DNA of 64,000 nt from Mesorhizobium loti (GTDB lineage: Bacteria; Pseudomonadota; Alphaproteobacteria; Rhizobiales; Rhizobiaceae): the NCBI GenBank assembly GCA_014189435.1, contig CP050293.1, forward strand, positions 2,361,001 to 2,425,000. The letters are read 5' to 3'. The position numbers and the translations under genes were made by a program. Below, piece by piece: positions 55,294-64,000 of this stretch; position 1 is the stretch's first letter; each line of letters begins with the position of its first letter. Below the pieces are notes generated by a model. That model had not been told where the DNA came from and did not search any database. It was given only the letters and a program-made list of their open reading frames with translations.

Positions 55294-56458
55294 CAGGGCC
55301 TTGAAGATCGCGATCGTTGCCGGCGAAGAGTCCGGCGATCTGCTCGGCGCCGACATCGTGCGTTCGCTCAAGCAGGCTACCGGGCGCGAGGTGCAACTCG
55401 TCGGCCTCGGCGGCCGCCATTTGCAGGCGCTGGGACTGGCATCGCCGTTCGATGCCGGCGAGATCGCCCTCATGGGTTTCAGCGCCATCCTGCGCGACCT
55501 GCTGCGCCTGATGCGGCGGATCAGCCAGCTGGCCAGGACCGTTGCGGACGAAAAGCCGGACTGCCTCGTCACCATCGACAGCCCGGACTTTTCGTTGCGC
55601 GTCGCCAAAAAGGTGCGGGCGGCCAATCCGTCGATCCCGATCATCCATTATGTCTGCCCGAGCGTCTGGGCGTGGCGGCCGGGTCGGGCGGTGGCGATGA
55701 AGCCCTATGTCGACCATATCCTCTGCATCCTGCCGTTCGAGGTGAAGGAGCTCGAGCGGCTGGGCGGCCCGCCGGGCACCTATGTCGGGCATCGCCTGAC
55801 CCATGATGCGGGCGTGCTCGCCGCGGCCAAGGCGCAGGACCTGCCGCGCGACCTTGCTGCGGACCGCGTGAAGACACTGCTTGTCCTGCCCGGATCGCGG
55901 CGCGGGGAGGTGCGGCGCCTGCTCGACCCGTTTGGCGAGACGGTGTCGATGCTGCGCGCGCGCGGGCATCGCCTGCGGCTGCTGCTGCCGACGGTTCCGC
56001 ATGTCGCCGACCTGGTCAAATCCTCGGTCAACCGCTGGGATGAAAAGCCCGAGATCATCGTCGATCCCCAGCGCAAATGGCAGGCCTTCGGCAAGGCCGA
56101 TGCCGCGCTGATCGCGTCCGGGACCGTGTCGCTGGAGCTGGCGCTGGCTGGTGTGCCGATGGTCTCCTGCTACAGGCTCGATCCCGTCGCCCGTGTCGTG
56201 GCGCCTTACCTGCTGTCCGTCTGGTCGGCGCTGCTGCCCAATCTGATCTCGGATCGAGCCTTAGTTCCAGAATTCTACAATGAGTATGTCAAGCCGAACA
56301 ATCTGGCCCGGCAACTGGAAGCGTTGTTCGCCGACGGCGGCATGCGCGCCTGGCAGAAGCAGGGCTTCGCCGAGATCACGCGGCGCATGGCGACCAGCAA
56401 GCCTTCCGGCGAGATCGCGGCAGGCGTCGTGCTGCGTCACATAAAAAAAGCGCCCTGA
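55286..56458 (+). CDS. lpxB: Lipid-A-disaccharide synthase LpxB
   Basis: GT19 glycosyltransferase joining lipid X to UDP-2,3-diacylglucosamine. The 390 residues include AIVAGEESGDLLGADIV (about 9-25), TIDSPDFSLRVAKK, YVCPSVWAWRPGR (about 118-130), LPGSRRGEV (about 198-206), and ASGTVSLELALAGVPMV. The start at 55286 overlaps the end of lpxI. The TGA lies in the loop of the terminator shared with gltA. Confidence 0.97.
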   Translation: MADRALKIAIVAGEESGDLLGADIVRSLKQATGREVQLVGLGGRHLQALGLASPFDAGEIALMGFSAILRDLLRLMRRISQLARTVADEKPDCLVTIDSPDFSLRVAKKVRAANPSIPIIHYVCPSVWAWRPGRAVAMKPYVDHILCILPFEVKELERLGGPPGTYVGHRLTHDAGVLAAAKAQDLPRDLAADRVKTLLVLPGSRRGEVRRLLDPFGETVSMLRARGHRLRLLLPTVPHVADLVKSSVNRWDEKPEIIVDPQRKWQAFGKADAALIASGTVSLELALAGVPMVSCYRLDPVARVVAPYLLSVWSALLPNLISDRALVPEFYNEYVKPNNLARQLEALFADGGMRAWQKQGFAEITRRMATSKPSGEIAAGVVLRHIKKAP

Positions 56459-56472
56459 CGGGCGCCTTTCTT
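56450..56472. terminator. Bidirectional terminator between lpxB and gltA
   Basis: GCGCCC (56450-56455) pairs with GGGCGC (56460-56465). On the plus strand CTTTCTT follows; on the minus strand a run of seven T follows. It serves both convergent genes, and the loop carries the lpxB stop codon. Confidence 0.85.
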
Positions 56473-56489
56473 AATCCAGATAGCCTCGA

Positions 56490-57818
56490 TCACCGCTTGG
56501 CGATCGGCACGTAGTCGCGCTCCGGCGCGCCGGTGTAGAGCTGGCGCGGACGGCCGATCTTCTGGCGTGGGTCCTCGATCATCTCTTTCCACTGCGCGAT
56601 CCAGCCGACGGTGCGGGCGACCGCGAACAGCACGGTGAACATGGTGGTGGGGAAGCCCAGCGCCTTCAGCGTGATGCCGGAATAGAAGTCGACATTCGGG
56701 TAGAGCTTCTTCTCGATGAAATAGGGATCGGTCAGCGCGATCTTTTCCAGCTCCATGGCGATGTCGAGCAGCGGATCATCCTTGATGCCGAGCTCGCCCA
56801 GAACCTCGTGCGCCGTCTTCTGCATGATCTTGGCGCGCGGATCGTAGTTCTTGTAGACCCGGTGGCCAAAGCCCATCAGCCGGAACGGGTCGTTCTTGTC
56901 CTTGGCGCGGGCGATGAACTCCGGGATGTGATCGACATGGCCGATCTCGCCCAGCATGTTGAGCGCTGCCTCATTGGCGCCGCCATGTGCCGGCCCCCAC
57001 AGGCAAGCGATGCCGGCGGCGATACACGCGAACGGGTTGGCGCCTGACGAGCCGGCGAGACGAACGGTCGAGGTCGAGGCGTTCTGCTCGTGATCGGCGT
57101 GCAGGATGAAGATGCGTTCCATGGCGCGCGCCAGCACCGGGTTGATCTTGTATTCCTCGCACGGCACGGCAAAGCACATGTGCAGGAAGTTGGCGGCGAA
57201 GTTCAGCTCGTTTTTCGGGTAAATGAAGGGCTGGCCGATGTGGTATTTGTAGGCCATCGCCGCGATCGTCGGCATCTTGGCGATCAGCCGCATCGAGGCA
57301 ACCATGCGCTGGTAGGGGTCGGAGATGTCGGTGGAGTCGTGGTAGAAGGCCGACAGCGCGCCGACCACGCCGCACATCACCGCCATCGGGTGCGCGTCGC
57401 GGCGGAAGCCGGTGAAGAAGCGCGACATCTGCTCGTGCACCATGGTGTGGCGCGTCACGCGGTAATCGAAATCGTCCTTCTGCGCCTTGGTCGGCAATTC
57501 ACCGTAGAGCAGGAGATAGCAGACCTCGAGGAAGTCGCCGTGTTCGGCCAACTGGTCGATCGGATAGCCGCGGTGCAAGAGGATGCCGGCGTCGCCGTCG
57601 ATGAAGGTGATTTCGGATTCGCAGCTTGCCGTCGAGGTGAAGCCGGGATCGTAGGTGAAGGCGCCGGTTGTGGAGTAGAGCGAGGCGATGTCGATGACAT
57701 CAGGCCCGACCGAACCGCTTCGCACCTTGAATTCGTGAGTCTTGCCGGCGAATTCAAGCGTTGCCGTGGCCTCCTGGGTCTTGCCGCCCAAATCCAGTTT
57801 TTTCGCAGCTTCGGTCAT
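56490..57818 (-). CDS. gltA: Citrate synthase
   Basis: Condenses acetyl-CoA and oxaloacetate at the entry to the citric acid cycle. The 442-residue type II (hexameric, NADH-sensitive class) enzyme shows [16 protein letters not shown] (about 75-90), the catalytic His in [11 protein letters not shown] (about 237-247), [15 protein letters not shown] (about 276-290), [15 protein letters not shown] and the Asp of the C-terminal domain. AAGGAG lies 9 bases before the ATG. Single gene ending at the shared terminator. Confidence 0.98.
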   Translation of the reverse strand: MTEAAKKLDLGGKTQEATATLEFAGKTHEFKVRSGSVGPDVIDIASLYSTTGAFTYDPGFTSTASCESEITFIDGDAGILLHRGYPIDQLAEHGDFLEVCYLLLYGELPTKAQKDDFDYRVTRHTMVHEQMSRFFTGFRRDAHPMAVMCGVVGALSAFYHDSTDISDPYQRMVASMRLIAKMPTIAAMAYKYHIGQPFIYPKNELNFAANFLHMCFAVPCEEYKINPVLARAMERIFILHADHEQNASTSTVRLAGSSGANPFACIAAGIACLWGPAHGGANEAALNMLGEIGHVDHIPEFIARAKDKNDPFRLMGFGHRVYKNYDPRAKIMQKTAHEVLGELGIKDDPLLDIAMELEKIALTDPYFIEKKLYPNVDFYSGITLKALGFPTTMFTVLFAVARTVGWIAQWKEMIEDPRQKIGRPRQLYTGAPERDYVPIAKR

Positions 57819-57971
57819 TGCAAACTCCTTCTTGTTTCCTCATGCCGGCAAAGGCAAAATCTTGCAAAGCGACACTTCGAAATCACCGCAATGCGCGTAT
57901 TCGCCACCGCATTTCAGGAGGTGCGTGCCAGATTGGGCCAAGGCCTAATGTTGCACTGCGAAACCCGCCTT

Positions 57972-59426
57972 TCAATGCCAATCTTCTTGGGCCAGTTTGC
58001 TCCTAACGATTTGATCTGATATGCGCGCCAGGCTTTCCTCGCGGCCGAGCACGGCGAGCACATCGAACACGCCCGGCGAGGTGCTCTTGCCGGTCAAAGC
58101 GGCGCGCAAAGGCTGGGCCACGGCGCCGAGCTTGTGGCCACCAGCGATTGCAACCTCGCGGATCGCGGCCTCCGCTGCAGCGGCCGTCCAGTCGCTTGCA
58201 AGCCCGTTCAAAGCTTCGTGAGCACCGCGCAGGATCTTGCGGGCATCGTCATTGAGCAGGAGGGCCGCCTTGTCGTCGATCGGCAGCGGTCGCGTGGCAA
58301 ACAGGAAGGCCGCGCCATCAACGAGTTCGACCAGCGTCTTGGCGCGCTCCTTCAGGCCCGGGAGTGCTGCCAGCAGCTGCGCCTTGTTGGCGTCGTTCAG
58401 GCGCGCGGCCATTGCCGGGCCACCCTCGAGATAGGGCAGCGTGGCGATGAAGATATCGAACAGCTCGGTATCGCTCATGCGGCGCATATGCGCGCCGTTG
58501 ATCGCCTCGAGCTTGGCGAAGTCGAAGCGGGCCGCACCCTTGTTGACGTCGCCGATGTCGAACCAGGAGATCATGTCCTTGATCGACATGATCTCGTCGT
58601 CGCCATGGCTCCAGCCGAGGCGCGCCAGGTAGTTGAGCAGCGCCTCCGGCAAGTAGCCCATGGCGCGATAGGCCTCGACGCCAAGCGCGCCGTGCCGCTT
58701 CGACAGCTTGGCGCCGTCGGCGCCATGGATCAGCGGGATATGCGACATGGACGGCACGGCCCAGCCCATGGCGTCGTAAATCACGGTCTGCCGGGCGGCG
58801 TTGGTCAGATGATCGTCACCGCGGATGATGTGGGTGACGCCCATGTCATGATCGTCGACGACGACGGCATGCATATAGGTCGGGTTGCCGTCCGAACGCA
58901 GGATGATGAAATCGTCGAGGTCCTTGTTGGGAAAGCGCACCTCGCCCTGGACACGGTCATGAACGATGGTCTCGCCTTCAGTCGGAGCTTTGATACGGAT
59001 GGCGCCCTTGGCACCTGCAGGGGCCTCTGAGGGGTCGCGGTCGCGCCAGCGGCCGTCATAGCGGGGCGGCAGGCCTTTGGCCCTAGCGGCCTCGCGCATC
59101 GCCTCCAGTTCGGCTGGCGTGGCATAGCAATAATAGGCCTTGCCCATGCGCACGAGCTCCTCCGCCACCTCGCGGTGGCGCGGCGCACGCTCGAACTGCG
59201 ACACCGGCTCGCCGTCCCAATTCAGGCCGAGCCAGGTAAGTCCGTCGAGGATGGCAGCCGTCGCGGCTGGGTTGGAGCGTTCGCGATCGGTGTCCTCGAT
59301 GCGCAGCAGCATCGTGCCATCGGTGTGCTTTGCATACAGCCAGTTGAACAGCGCCGTGCGCGCGCCGCCTATGTGCAGGTAGCCGGTGGGCGAGGGGGCA
59401 AAACGGGTGACGACCTTGTCGGACAT
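57972..59426 (-). CDS. gltX: Glutamate--tRNA ligase
   Basis: Charges tRNA(Glu), and in organisms with GatCAB also tRNA(Gln). The 484-residue protein has the HIGH-like motif in [19 protein letters not shown] (about 8-26), the KMSKS-like KLSKRHG (about 251-257), and the helical anticodon domain. Start at 59426 chosen; the longer frame to 59765 is shadow of comEC. Divergent from comEC. Its need for GatCAB ties it to gatC/gatA at 18-20 kb. Confidence 0.97.
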   Translation of the reverse strand: MSDKVVTRFAPSPTGYLHIGGARTALFNWLYAKHTDGTMLLRIEDTDRERSNPAATAAILDGLTWLGLNWDGEPVSQFERAPRHREVAEELVRMGKAYYCYATPAELEAMREAARAKGLPPRYDGRWRDRDPSEAPAGAKGAIRIKAPTEGETIVHDRVQGEVRFPNKDLDDFIILRSDGNPTYMHAVVVDDHDMGVTHIIRGDDHLTNAARQTVIYDAMGWAVPSMSHIPLIHGADGAKLSKRHGALGVEAYRAMGYLPEALLNYLARLGWSHGDDEIMSIKDMISWFDIGDVNKGAARFDFAKLEAINGAHMRRMSDTELFDIFIATLPYLEGGPAMAARLNDANKAQLLAALPGLKERAKTLVELVDGAAFLFATRPLPIDDKAALLLNDDARKILRGAHEALNGLASDWTAAAAEAAIREVAIAGGHKLGAVAQPLRAALTGKSTSPGVFDVLAVLGREESLARISDQIVRSKLAQEDWH

Positions 59427-59528
59427 GGAACTCTCGGAAACCATCTGAAGCGGGGTGCTGTCGCGCGGACTTTCGCGCGGTTGGCGTTCATGTAGCATAG
59501 GGTGTCGAGGGCGCAAGGGGCAGACCCG

Positions 59529-61994
59529 ATGGCTGGACGAGGCAGGGGCTCGGATCAGGGCGAGGACGCCGCCATTGGCGTCAGCGAACGGTCTCTCTTT
59601 GCGCCTCTGCCAGCCCCGCTGCCGCCGCCGTCGCCCCTTGTGCCGGCTCCCGGCAAAGCGCCGCTCCAAGCGGATGTCGCCGCCTCTGTTCCAGTTGCCG
59701 AAGCCGGCAGGATCATGCGCGTGCGTCGGAAAATCGGCCTGGTGTCGCTGCGTCGTCTGCGCCACAGCGTGGCCATGGCGGCGGGCCTGGAGCTCGACCG
59801 AGGCGTGGCTTTCCTGCTGGTGCCGGTCTGCCTGGCGAGCGGAGCAATCGGCTATTTTTCGCTGACGGCGGAGCCCGATTTTGCCAAGCCCGTCGCGGTC
59901 GTCGCCCTAGCCGCGCTCTGTGCGCTCGTCTCGCGCTCATGGCCCAAAACCCATCTGTGCTTCGTGGCGGTGCTTTTGTGCGCGCTGGGTTTGCTCGCCG
60001 CAAAGGTCGAGACGTGGCGCGCGGGCACGCAGATGCTGGGTTCGGAAATCTCGACGCAGGTGACCGGCCGGGTCGTCTCGCTCGAGCGCATGGAGAGCGG
60101 CCGCATCCGGCTGACCATCGATGTGACGTCGACCGCAAGGCCGAAATTGCGCTATGCGCCGGAGCGGCTGCGGCTTTCGGCACGAAAGATACCGGCAGAC
60201 ATGACAGCCGGGTCCCTGATCACTGGATACGCCAAGCTTTTGCCGCCGACCGGCCCGGTGCGGCCGGACAGCTACGACTTCTCCTTCGACAGTTACTTCG
60301 CCGGCATCGGCGGCAGCGGGTTCTTTCTCGGCAATCCAAAACCTGTCGTCGCCGATGATGGCGACATGCCGCTATTGGCCCGTCTTTCCTCTAGCGTGGA
60401 AAATGCCCGTGAAGCGATTGCCGACCACATCAGGGGCAGCGTCGGTGGCGCCGAAGGCGAGATCGCCGCGGCGCTGATCGTCGGCGTGCGCGCCGGCATT
60501 CCCGATGAAATCAATGAGGCGATGCGGCGTACCGGCATCTACCACATCATCTCGATTTCGGGACTGCACATGGCGCTGGTCGCCGGCACCATCATGGGTT
60601 TGCTGCGCGGCGCCTTCGCCTTGTTCCCGGACTTTTCCGCGCGTCGCCCGGTCAAAAAGTATGCCGCCGCCGCGGCATTGTTTTCGATCGCTGCCTATCT
60701 CATCATCTCGGGCGTCGTCGTTGCCGCCGAGCGTAGCTTCATCATGCTGGCGGTGATGCTGATTGCGGTACTGTTCGACCGAGCGGCACTCACCATGCGC
60801 AATCTGGCGATCTCGGCGATCGCCGTCATTGTGGTGTCGCCGCACGAGGTGGTTGGCCCGAGCTTCCAGATGTCCTTCGCCGCGACCGCGGCGCTGGTCG
60901 GCGCCTATGCCGGCTGGTCGGATCATCGTGCGGGAAAAGCGAGACCGCCGCCGCCAAAGCGATCCTTACCCGGTTTCCTGACGCGAAAATTCCTGCTGGC
61001 GGCGGGCGGCTTGGCCATGACCTCCATCATCGCCGGCGGCGCCACGGCGCTGTTTGCCATCTGGCATTTTCAGCGTGTGTCGCCGCTCAGCCTGTTCGCC
61101 AACCTGGCCATCATGCCGATCGTGTCACTGGTTGTCATGCCTTTTGCCGTCCTCAGCGCGCTGGCGATGCCCTTCGGCGCCGACGGTCCCTTCCTTTATG
61201 TGATGGGCAAGGGCCTGACGGCGATGATCGCCATGTCCGGATGGATTTCCGAGCGTTCGCCGGTCGATGGGGTCGGATTGATTTCGCAGCAGTCTGTCCT
61301 GCTGGTGGCGATAGCCCTGGTCATTGCGACGATGGCGACGACATGGCTGCGGCTTGCGGCTCTTCCCTTCGCGATTGCCGGCCTGCTGACCGTCTCGGAT
61401 ACGCGCACACCGGACGTGCTGATCTCGGAGGACGCCCGACTGGTTGCCTTGCCGATCGGGGGTGGCGAGCTCGCCGTCAGCCGCGCGCGGCCGAACGAAT
61501 TCACGGTCGACAACTGGAAACGCGCTCTGACATCCGAAACCATCGTCGTGCCTGAGGTGTTCGACAAGGGCGACGGACAATTCGAGATCGCGGATGCCGT
61601 TGAACTGCCGCCGGGATCGCCATTCTATTGCAGTTCAGGCGTCTGTCTCGCCAGGCACACGTCCGGCGCGATCATTGCTTATGTCGAGGATCGCAAGGAC
61701 ACATGGAAAGCCTGCGGTTTCGCCGAGCTGATCGTCATCAATGACGCGACGGCCTATGACGCTTGCCACAATCCGCTGGTTCTCGTCGTCACCAAGCGGC
61801 AACTGGCTCGCAAAGGCAGCGCTGCCGTCTTCTTCGATCGCCAGTCGGCGACTGCGCCGGCTACCGTCAGCTTCGCGGTGGACAGGCCTTACCGGCCCTG
61901 GCACACGCAACGTAAATTCTCACGCGAGGCGAGGGGACTGCCGCCCTTCAAGAGACCCGAGAAGCCGGTGGTTAAACTGCAGCCGCCTCAGTAG
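59529..61994 (+). CDS. comEC: ComEC/Rec2 family DNA uptake membrane protein
   Basis: Inner-membrane protein of 821 residues. A Pro-rich N-terminus (about 20-60) precedes two membrane helices, an OB-like DUF4131 region (about 150-255), and the Competence domain with the family hallmark [20 protein letters not shown] in part (about 336-355) and about eight further helices. The C-terminal metallo-beta-lactamase domain found in many ComEC proteins is degenerate here: the last 200 residues lack a clear HxHxDH. DprA at 9.6 kb is its natural partner; competence itself is not shown. An ATG at 59529 after AAGGGG is preferred over GTG 59502. Confidence 0.88.
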   Translation: MAGRGRGSDQGEDAAIGVSERSLFAPLPAPLPPPSPLVPAPGKAPLQADVAASVPVAEAGRIMRVRRKIGLVSLRRLRHSVAMAAGLELDRGVAFLLVPVCLASGAIGYFSLTAEPDFAKPVAVVALAALCALVSRSWPKTHLCFVAVLLCALGLLAAKVETWRAGTQMLGSEISTQVTGRVVSLERMESGRIRLTIDVTSTARPKLRYAPERLRLSARKIPADMTAGSLITGYAKLLPPTGPVRPDSYDFSFDSYFAGIGGSGFFLGNPKPVVADDGDMPLLARLSSSVENAREAIADHIRGSVGGAEGEIAAALIVGVRAGIPDEINEAMRRTGIYHIISISGLHMALVAGTIMGLLRGAFALFPDFSARRPVKKYAAAAALFSIAAYLIISGVVVAAERSFIMLAVMLIAVLFDRAALTMRNLAISAIAVIVVSPHEVVGPSFQMSFAATAALVGAYAGWSDHRAGKARPPPPKRSLPGFLTRKFLLAAGGLAMTSIIAGGATALFAIWHFQRVSPLSLFANLAIMPIVSLVVMPFAVLSALAMPFGADGPFLYVMGKGLTAMIAMSGWISERSPVDGVGLISQQSVLLVAIALVIATMATTWLRLAALPFAIAGLLTVSDTRTPDVLISEDARLVALPIGGGELAVSRARPNEFTVDNWKRALTSETIVVPEVFDKGDGQFEIADAVELPPGSPFYCSSGVCLARHTSGAIIAYVEDRKDTWKACGFAELIVINDATAYDACHNPLVLVVTKRQLARKGSAAVFFDRQSATAPATVSFAVDRPYRPWHTQRKFSREARGLPPFKRPEKPVVKLQPPQ

Positions 61995-62728
61995 CGGCGG
62001 ATCAGGCCAACGAGCTTGCCTTGCACCTTGACCCTGTCCGGGCCGAAAATGCGGGTTTCATAGGCTGGATTGGCGGCTTCGAGAGCAATCGAGGCGCCCT
62101 TGCGGCGGAACCGCTTCAGCGTCGCTTCCTCTTCATCCACCAGCGCCACGATGATCTCGCCAGGCTGGGCGGTGTCGGCGTTGCGGATGATGACGGTGTC
62201 GCCGTCGAAGATACCGGCCTCGATCATCGAATCACCCTTGACCTCCAGGGCGTAGTGCTCGCCGCCCATGATCATGTCCGGCGGCACCGAGATCGAGTGC
62301 GTCTGATGCTGGATGGCGTCGATCGGCACACCGGCGGCGATGCGGCCCATCACAGGGATCGACACGGCGGAGACCGCGTCGTCGTCATTGCCGGGCGAGG
62401 GCATCCGCGAAGGCGCCGGCTTGATCTGCCGGCCAAGAGCACCACCCTGACCGAGACTGCCCTGGATGACGCTTGGCGAGAACTTCTTTGCCGCGTTGAG
62501 GCCGGGCGCGATCGAGTCCGGCAGCCGCAGCACTTCCAACGCGCGTGCCCGGTTGGGCAGGCGGCGAATGAAGCCGCGCTCCTCGAGTGCAGTGATCAGC
62601 CGATGAATCCCGGATTTGGAGGCAAGGTCGAGCGCCTCCTTCATCTCGTCGAAGGATGGCGGAATGCCGCTTTCCTTCAGGCGTTCATGGATGAACATCA
62701 GCAGTTCGTGTTGCTTGCGCGTCAGCAT
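61988..62728 (-). CDS. lexA: SOS repressor LexA
   Basis: Self-cleaving repressor of DNA-damage genes. The 246-residue protein has an N-terminal winged helix-turn-helix (1-65), a Pro/Ser-rich linker, the cleavage site Ala132-Gly133 (GRIAAGVP), and the Ser-Lys dyad Ser167 (KGDSM) and Lys205 (ATLKRF). Start at 62728; the longer frame to 62887 crosses the operator. An SOS box lies 62 bases upstream of the start, so it is self-regulated. Its stop overlaps that of comEC by seven bases (convergent). Confidence 0.97.
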   Translation of the reverse strand: MLTRKQHELLMFIHERLKESGIPPSFDEMKEALDLASKSGIHRLITALEERGFIRRLPNRARALEVLRLPDSIAPGLNAAKKFSPSVIQGSLGQGGALGRQIKPAPSRMPSPGNDDDAVSAVSIPVMGRIAAGVPIDAIQHQTHSISVPPDMIMGGEHYALEVKGDSMIEAGIFDGDTVIIRNADTAQPGEIIVALVDEEEATLKRFRRKGASIALEAANPAYETRIFGPDRVKVQGKLVGLIRRY

Positions 62729-62789
62729 GGCGACCCCCTGGATACCTGAAACCAGAATCAGAAAAACAAACCCAGAACAAACACTATCT

Positions 62790-62804
62790 GTTCCAGTTGT
62801 GTTC
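62790..62804. promoter_or_regulatory. Alphaproteobacterial SOS box of lexA
   Basis: GTTC-CAGTTGT-GTTC, an exact GTTC-N7-GTTC direct repeat as bound by LexA in alphaproteobacteria, located in the lexA 5' region. Confidence 0.85.
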
Positions 62805-63176
62805 TGCAACCGTTTAAAGTTTAATGAATTTGTTAAGGCGGCGGAAATTATTCCGCGGTTGCAAGCGGGCCTCGTCGACGACAGCATCCCGTCACGGTGC
62901 GCTTTCGGGCATTGAAATTGTTATGGTTAATAGCCTGTGGCCCATCCCGAGCTCAGGCCTGGCATGAGCTGCCGCCAGGCCTCTCGACGACGGGCATTCC
63001 AGCTTACCGGGCATTCGTTTGCCGTGAACGAAACGAAGCCAAAATGCCAACCTTGGTTAACCTATTACAGCCTGCGCTGACCACCCAGCAGCGAACGCAT
63101 TCGCGAGCTGGAAATTCGTCCCTCGGTCATATGACCAGGGGAGAGCCGGCGACAACAGACCGTCGAGACGGCTGCT
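62805..63176. other. Non-coding spacer between lexA and kynU
   Basis: About 370 bases with no credible gene. AT-rich near 62805-62850 (probable lexA promoter, minus strand). The rest, up to the kynU stop, shows only short shadow ORFs and no clear terminator. The usual neighbours moeA and moaC are not seen. Confidence 0.5.
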
Positions 63177-64000
63177 TCAGGTAACGGCTTCCTTGACGGC
63201 GAAACGCTGGTCCTTCCATGCACCCGTGCGCAGAATGTCTTCCAGCACCTCAACCGCCAGCCACACATCCTTGTAGCCGACATAGAGCGGCGTGAAGCCG
63301 AAACGGATGGTTGATGGGGCGCGGAAGTCACCGATCACGCCACGCTCGATCAGCGCCCGCATGATTTGATAACCGTGGTCGTGAAGGAACGACACCTGGC
63401 TGCCGCGTCTGGCCGCGTCGCGGGTGGTCTCCAGCGTGAGACCATAGGCGCCGCACTTCGCTTCGACGAGCTGGATGAACAGTTCGGTCAGCGCGACGCT
63501 TTTCTTTCGCAAAGCCGCCATGTCGACGTCGTTCCAGATGGCAAGCGCACCTTTGAGCGCCCGCATCGACAGCACCGGCTGCGTGCCGCACAGAAAGCGG
63601 CGGATACCGGTGCCGGCAACATAGCCCCGTTCGAAGGCAAAGGGCCGCGCATGCCCCCACCAGCCGCTGAGTGGCTGGCTGATTTCGCCGTGGTGGCGCT
63701 GTGCGGCATAGATGAAGGCCGGCGCGCCCGGACCGCCGTTGAGATACTTGTAGGTGCAGCCGATGGCGAAATCGGCATTTGCATGGTCGAGCTCGACCGG
63801 CAGGGCGCCCGCGGTGTGGCACAGATCCCAGACGATCAGCGCTCCGACCGCATGAGCCTTGCGCGTCAGCGCCGCCATGTCGCGCAGTTCACCCGATTTG
63901 TAGTTGACGTGGTTGACCAGGACCACCGCGACGCTTTCGTCGATCAGCTCTTCGACAGTTGGCGCGTCGACGCCCGCAAGGCGCAGCAGGACGCCGTCCC
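63177..64000 (-). CDS. kynU: Kynureninase (5' end beyond the window)
   Basis: PLP-dependent cleavage of kynurenine to anthranilate and alanine. The visible 274 C-terminal codons are open to the window edge. Features: WDLCHTAGALPVELD (PLP-ring Asp region), the Schiff-base lysine in GCTYKYLNGGPGAPAF, GWWGHARPFAFERGY, and RFGFTPLYVGYKDVW near the C-terminus. The N-terminal third is outside the window. Probably part of a tryptophan degradation cluster upstream; not shown here. Confidence 0.93.
   Translation of the reverse strand, partial: DGVLLRLAGVDAPTVEELIDESVAVVLVNHVNYKSGELRDMAALTRKAHAVGALIVWDLCHTAGALPVELDHANADFAIGCTYKYLNGGPGAPAFIYAAQRHHGEISQPLSGWWGHARPFAFERGYVAGTGIRRFLCGTQPVLSMRALKGALAIWNDVDMAALRKKSVALTELFIQLVEAKCGAYGLTLETTRDAARRGSQVSFLHDHGYQIMRALIERGVIGDFRAPSTIRFGFTPLYVGYKDVWLAVEVLEDILRTGAWKDQRFAVKEAVT

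Overview
The window is high-GC, densely coded chromosomal DNA from an alphaproteobacterium of the order Hyphomicrobiales (Rhizobiales), most likely Mesorhizobium or a close relative. The inference rests on a GlpPQUV/GlpK-type glycerol uptake operon, a BA14K-family protein, an EipB/DUF1849 protein, a phasin with PhaR-like operators, an alphaproteobacterial SOS box (GTTC-N7-GTTC) at lexA, and the rpsB-to-gltX gene order usual in this group. No phage, IS element, CRISPR array or rRNA operon was seen. Almost everything is core genome; the clearest accessory patch is about 7.05-9.5 kb.

Layout. 0-5.5 kb: glycerol ABC transporter genes glpP, glpQ, glpU, glpV and glycerol kinase glpK; the ATPase genes should lie upstream. 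5.5-7.0 kb: a DUF6882-like protein, a BA14K protein and tRNA-Lys(TTT). 7.05-9.5 kb: a fossil of an ABC-ATPase C-terminus, then a divergent pair of a PIG-L-like protein and a glycosyltransferase. 9.5-13.6 kb (minus strand): pyrB, a metal-ligand-lacking dihydroorotase homologue (pyrX type), plsY, dprA. 13.8-24.3 kb: aidB-like acyl-CoA dehydrogenase, small membrane proteins, ruvX, a UPF0173 hydrolase, gatC-GNAT-gatA, a YdcF-like protein, DUF599, sdaA. 24.3-29.1 kb: serine beta-lactamase-like hydrolase, DUF1489, VWA plus membrane J-domain pair, penicillin-binding carboxypeptidase with SPOR domain. 29.3-32.9 kb: phasin, clpS-clpA. 32.9-40.9 kb: CPT-like kinase, PAP2 protein, HIT protein, COG3146 acyltransferase, GDPD, RidA, EipB, PlsC-like protein, DUF4031, LysE exporter. 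40.9-49.4 kb: rpsB-tsf, a lysR/aldo-keto reductase pair, pyrH-frr-uppS-cdsA-rseP. 49.5-56.5 kb: bamA-lpxD-fabZ-lpxA-lpxI-lpxB. 56.5-64 kb: gltA, gltX, comEC, lexA and the edge-truncated kynU.

How the genes work together. The first block imports and phosphorylates glycerol. The central block is translation and protein quality control (rpsB, tsf, frr, gatCA, gltX, clpSA). The 45-56 kb block makes the envelope: UMP, undecaprenyl diphosphate, CDP-diacylglycerol, site-2 proteolysis, outer-membrane protein assembly and lipid A.

Most notable sequence-level observations: a 27-codon in-frame insertion in gatA bounded by 9-bp direct repeats; a one-base frameshift replacing the PyrH C-terminus; a duplicated glpQ tail that supplies glpU with a ribosome binding site; paired TGC-N3-GCA operators in the phasin promoter; a tsf terminator written inside the end of a convergent lysR gene; and a PIG-L-like protein lacking the usual catalytic Asp in a tRNA-adjacent accessory segment. 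I did not find a clear wholly new multi-gene system; the PIG-L-like/glycosyltransferase pair is the best candidate for uncharacterised biology.
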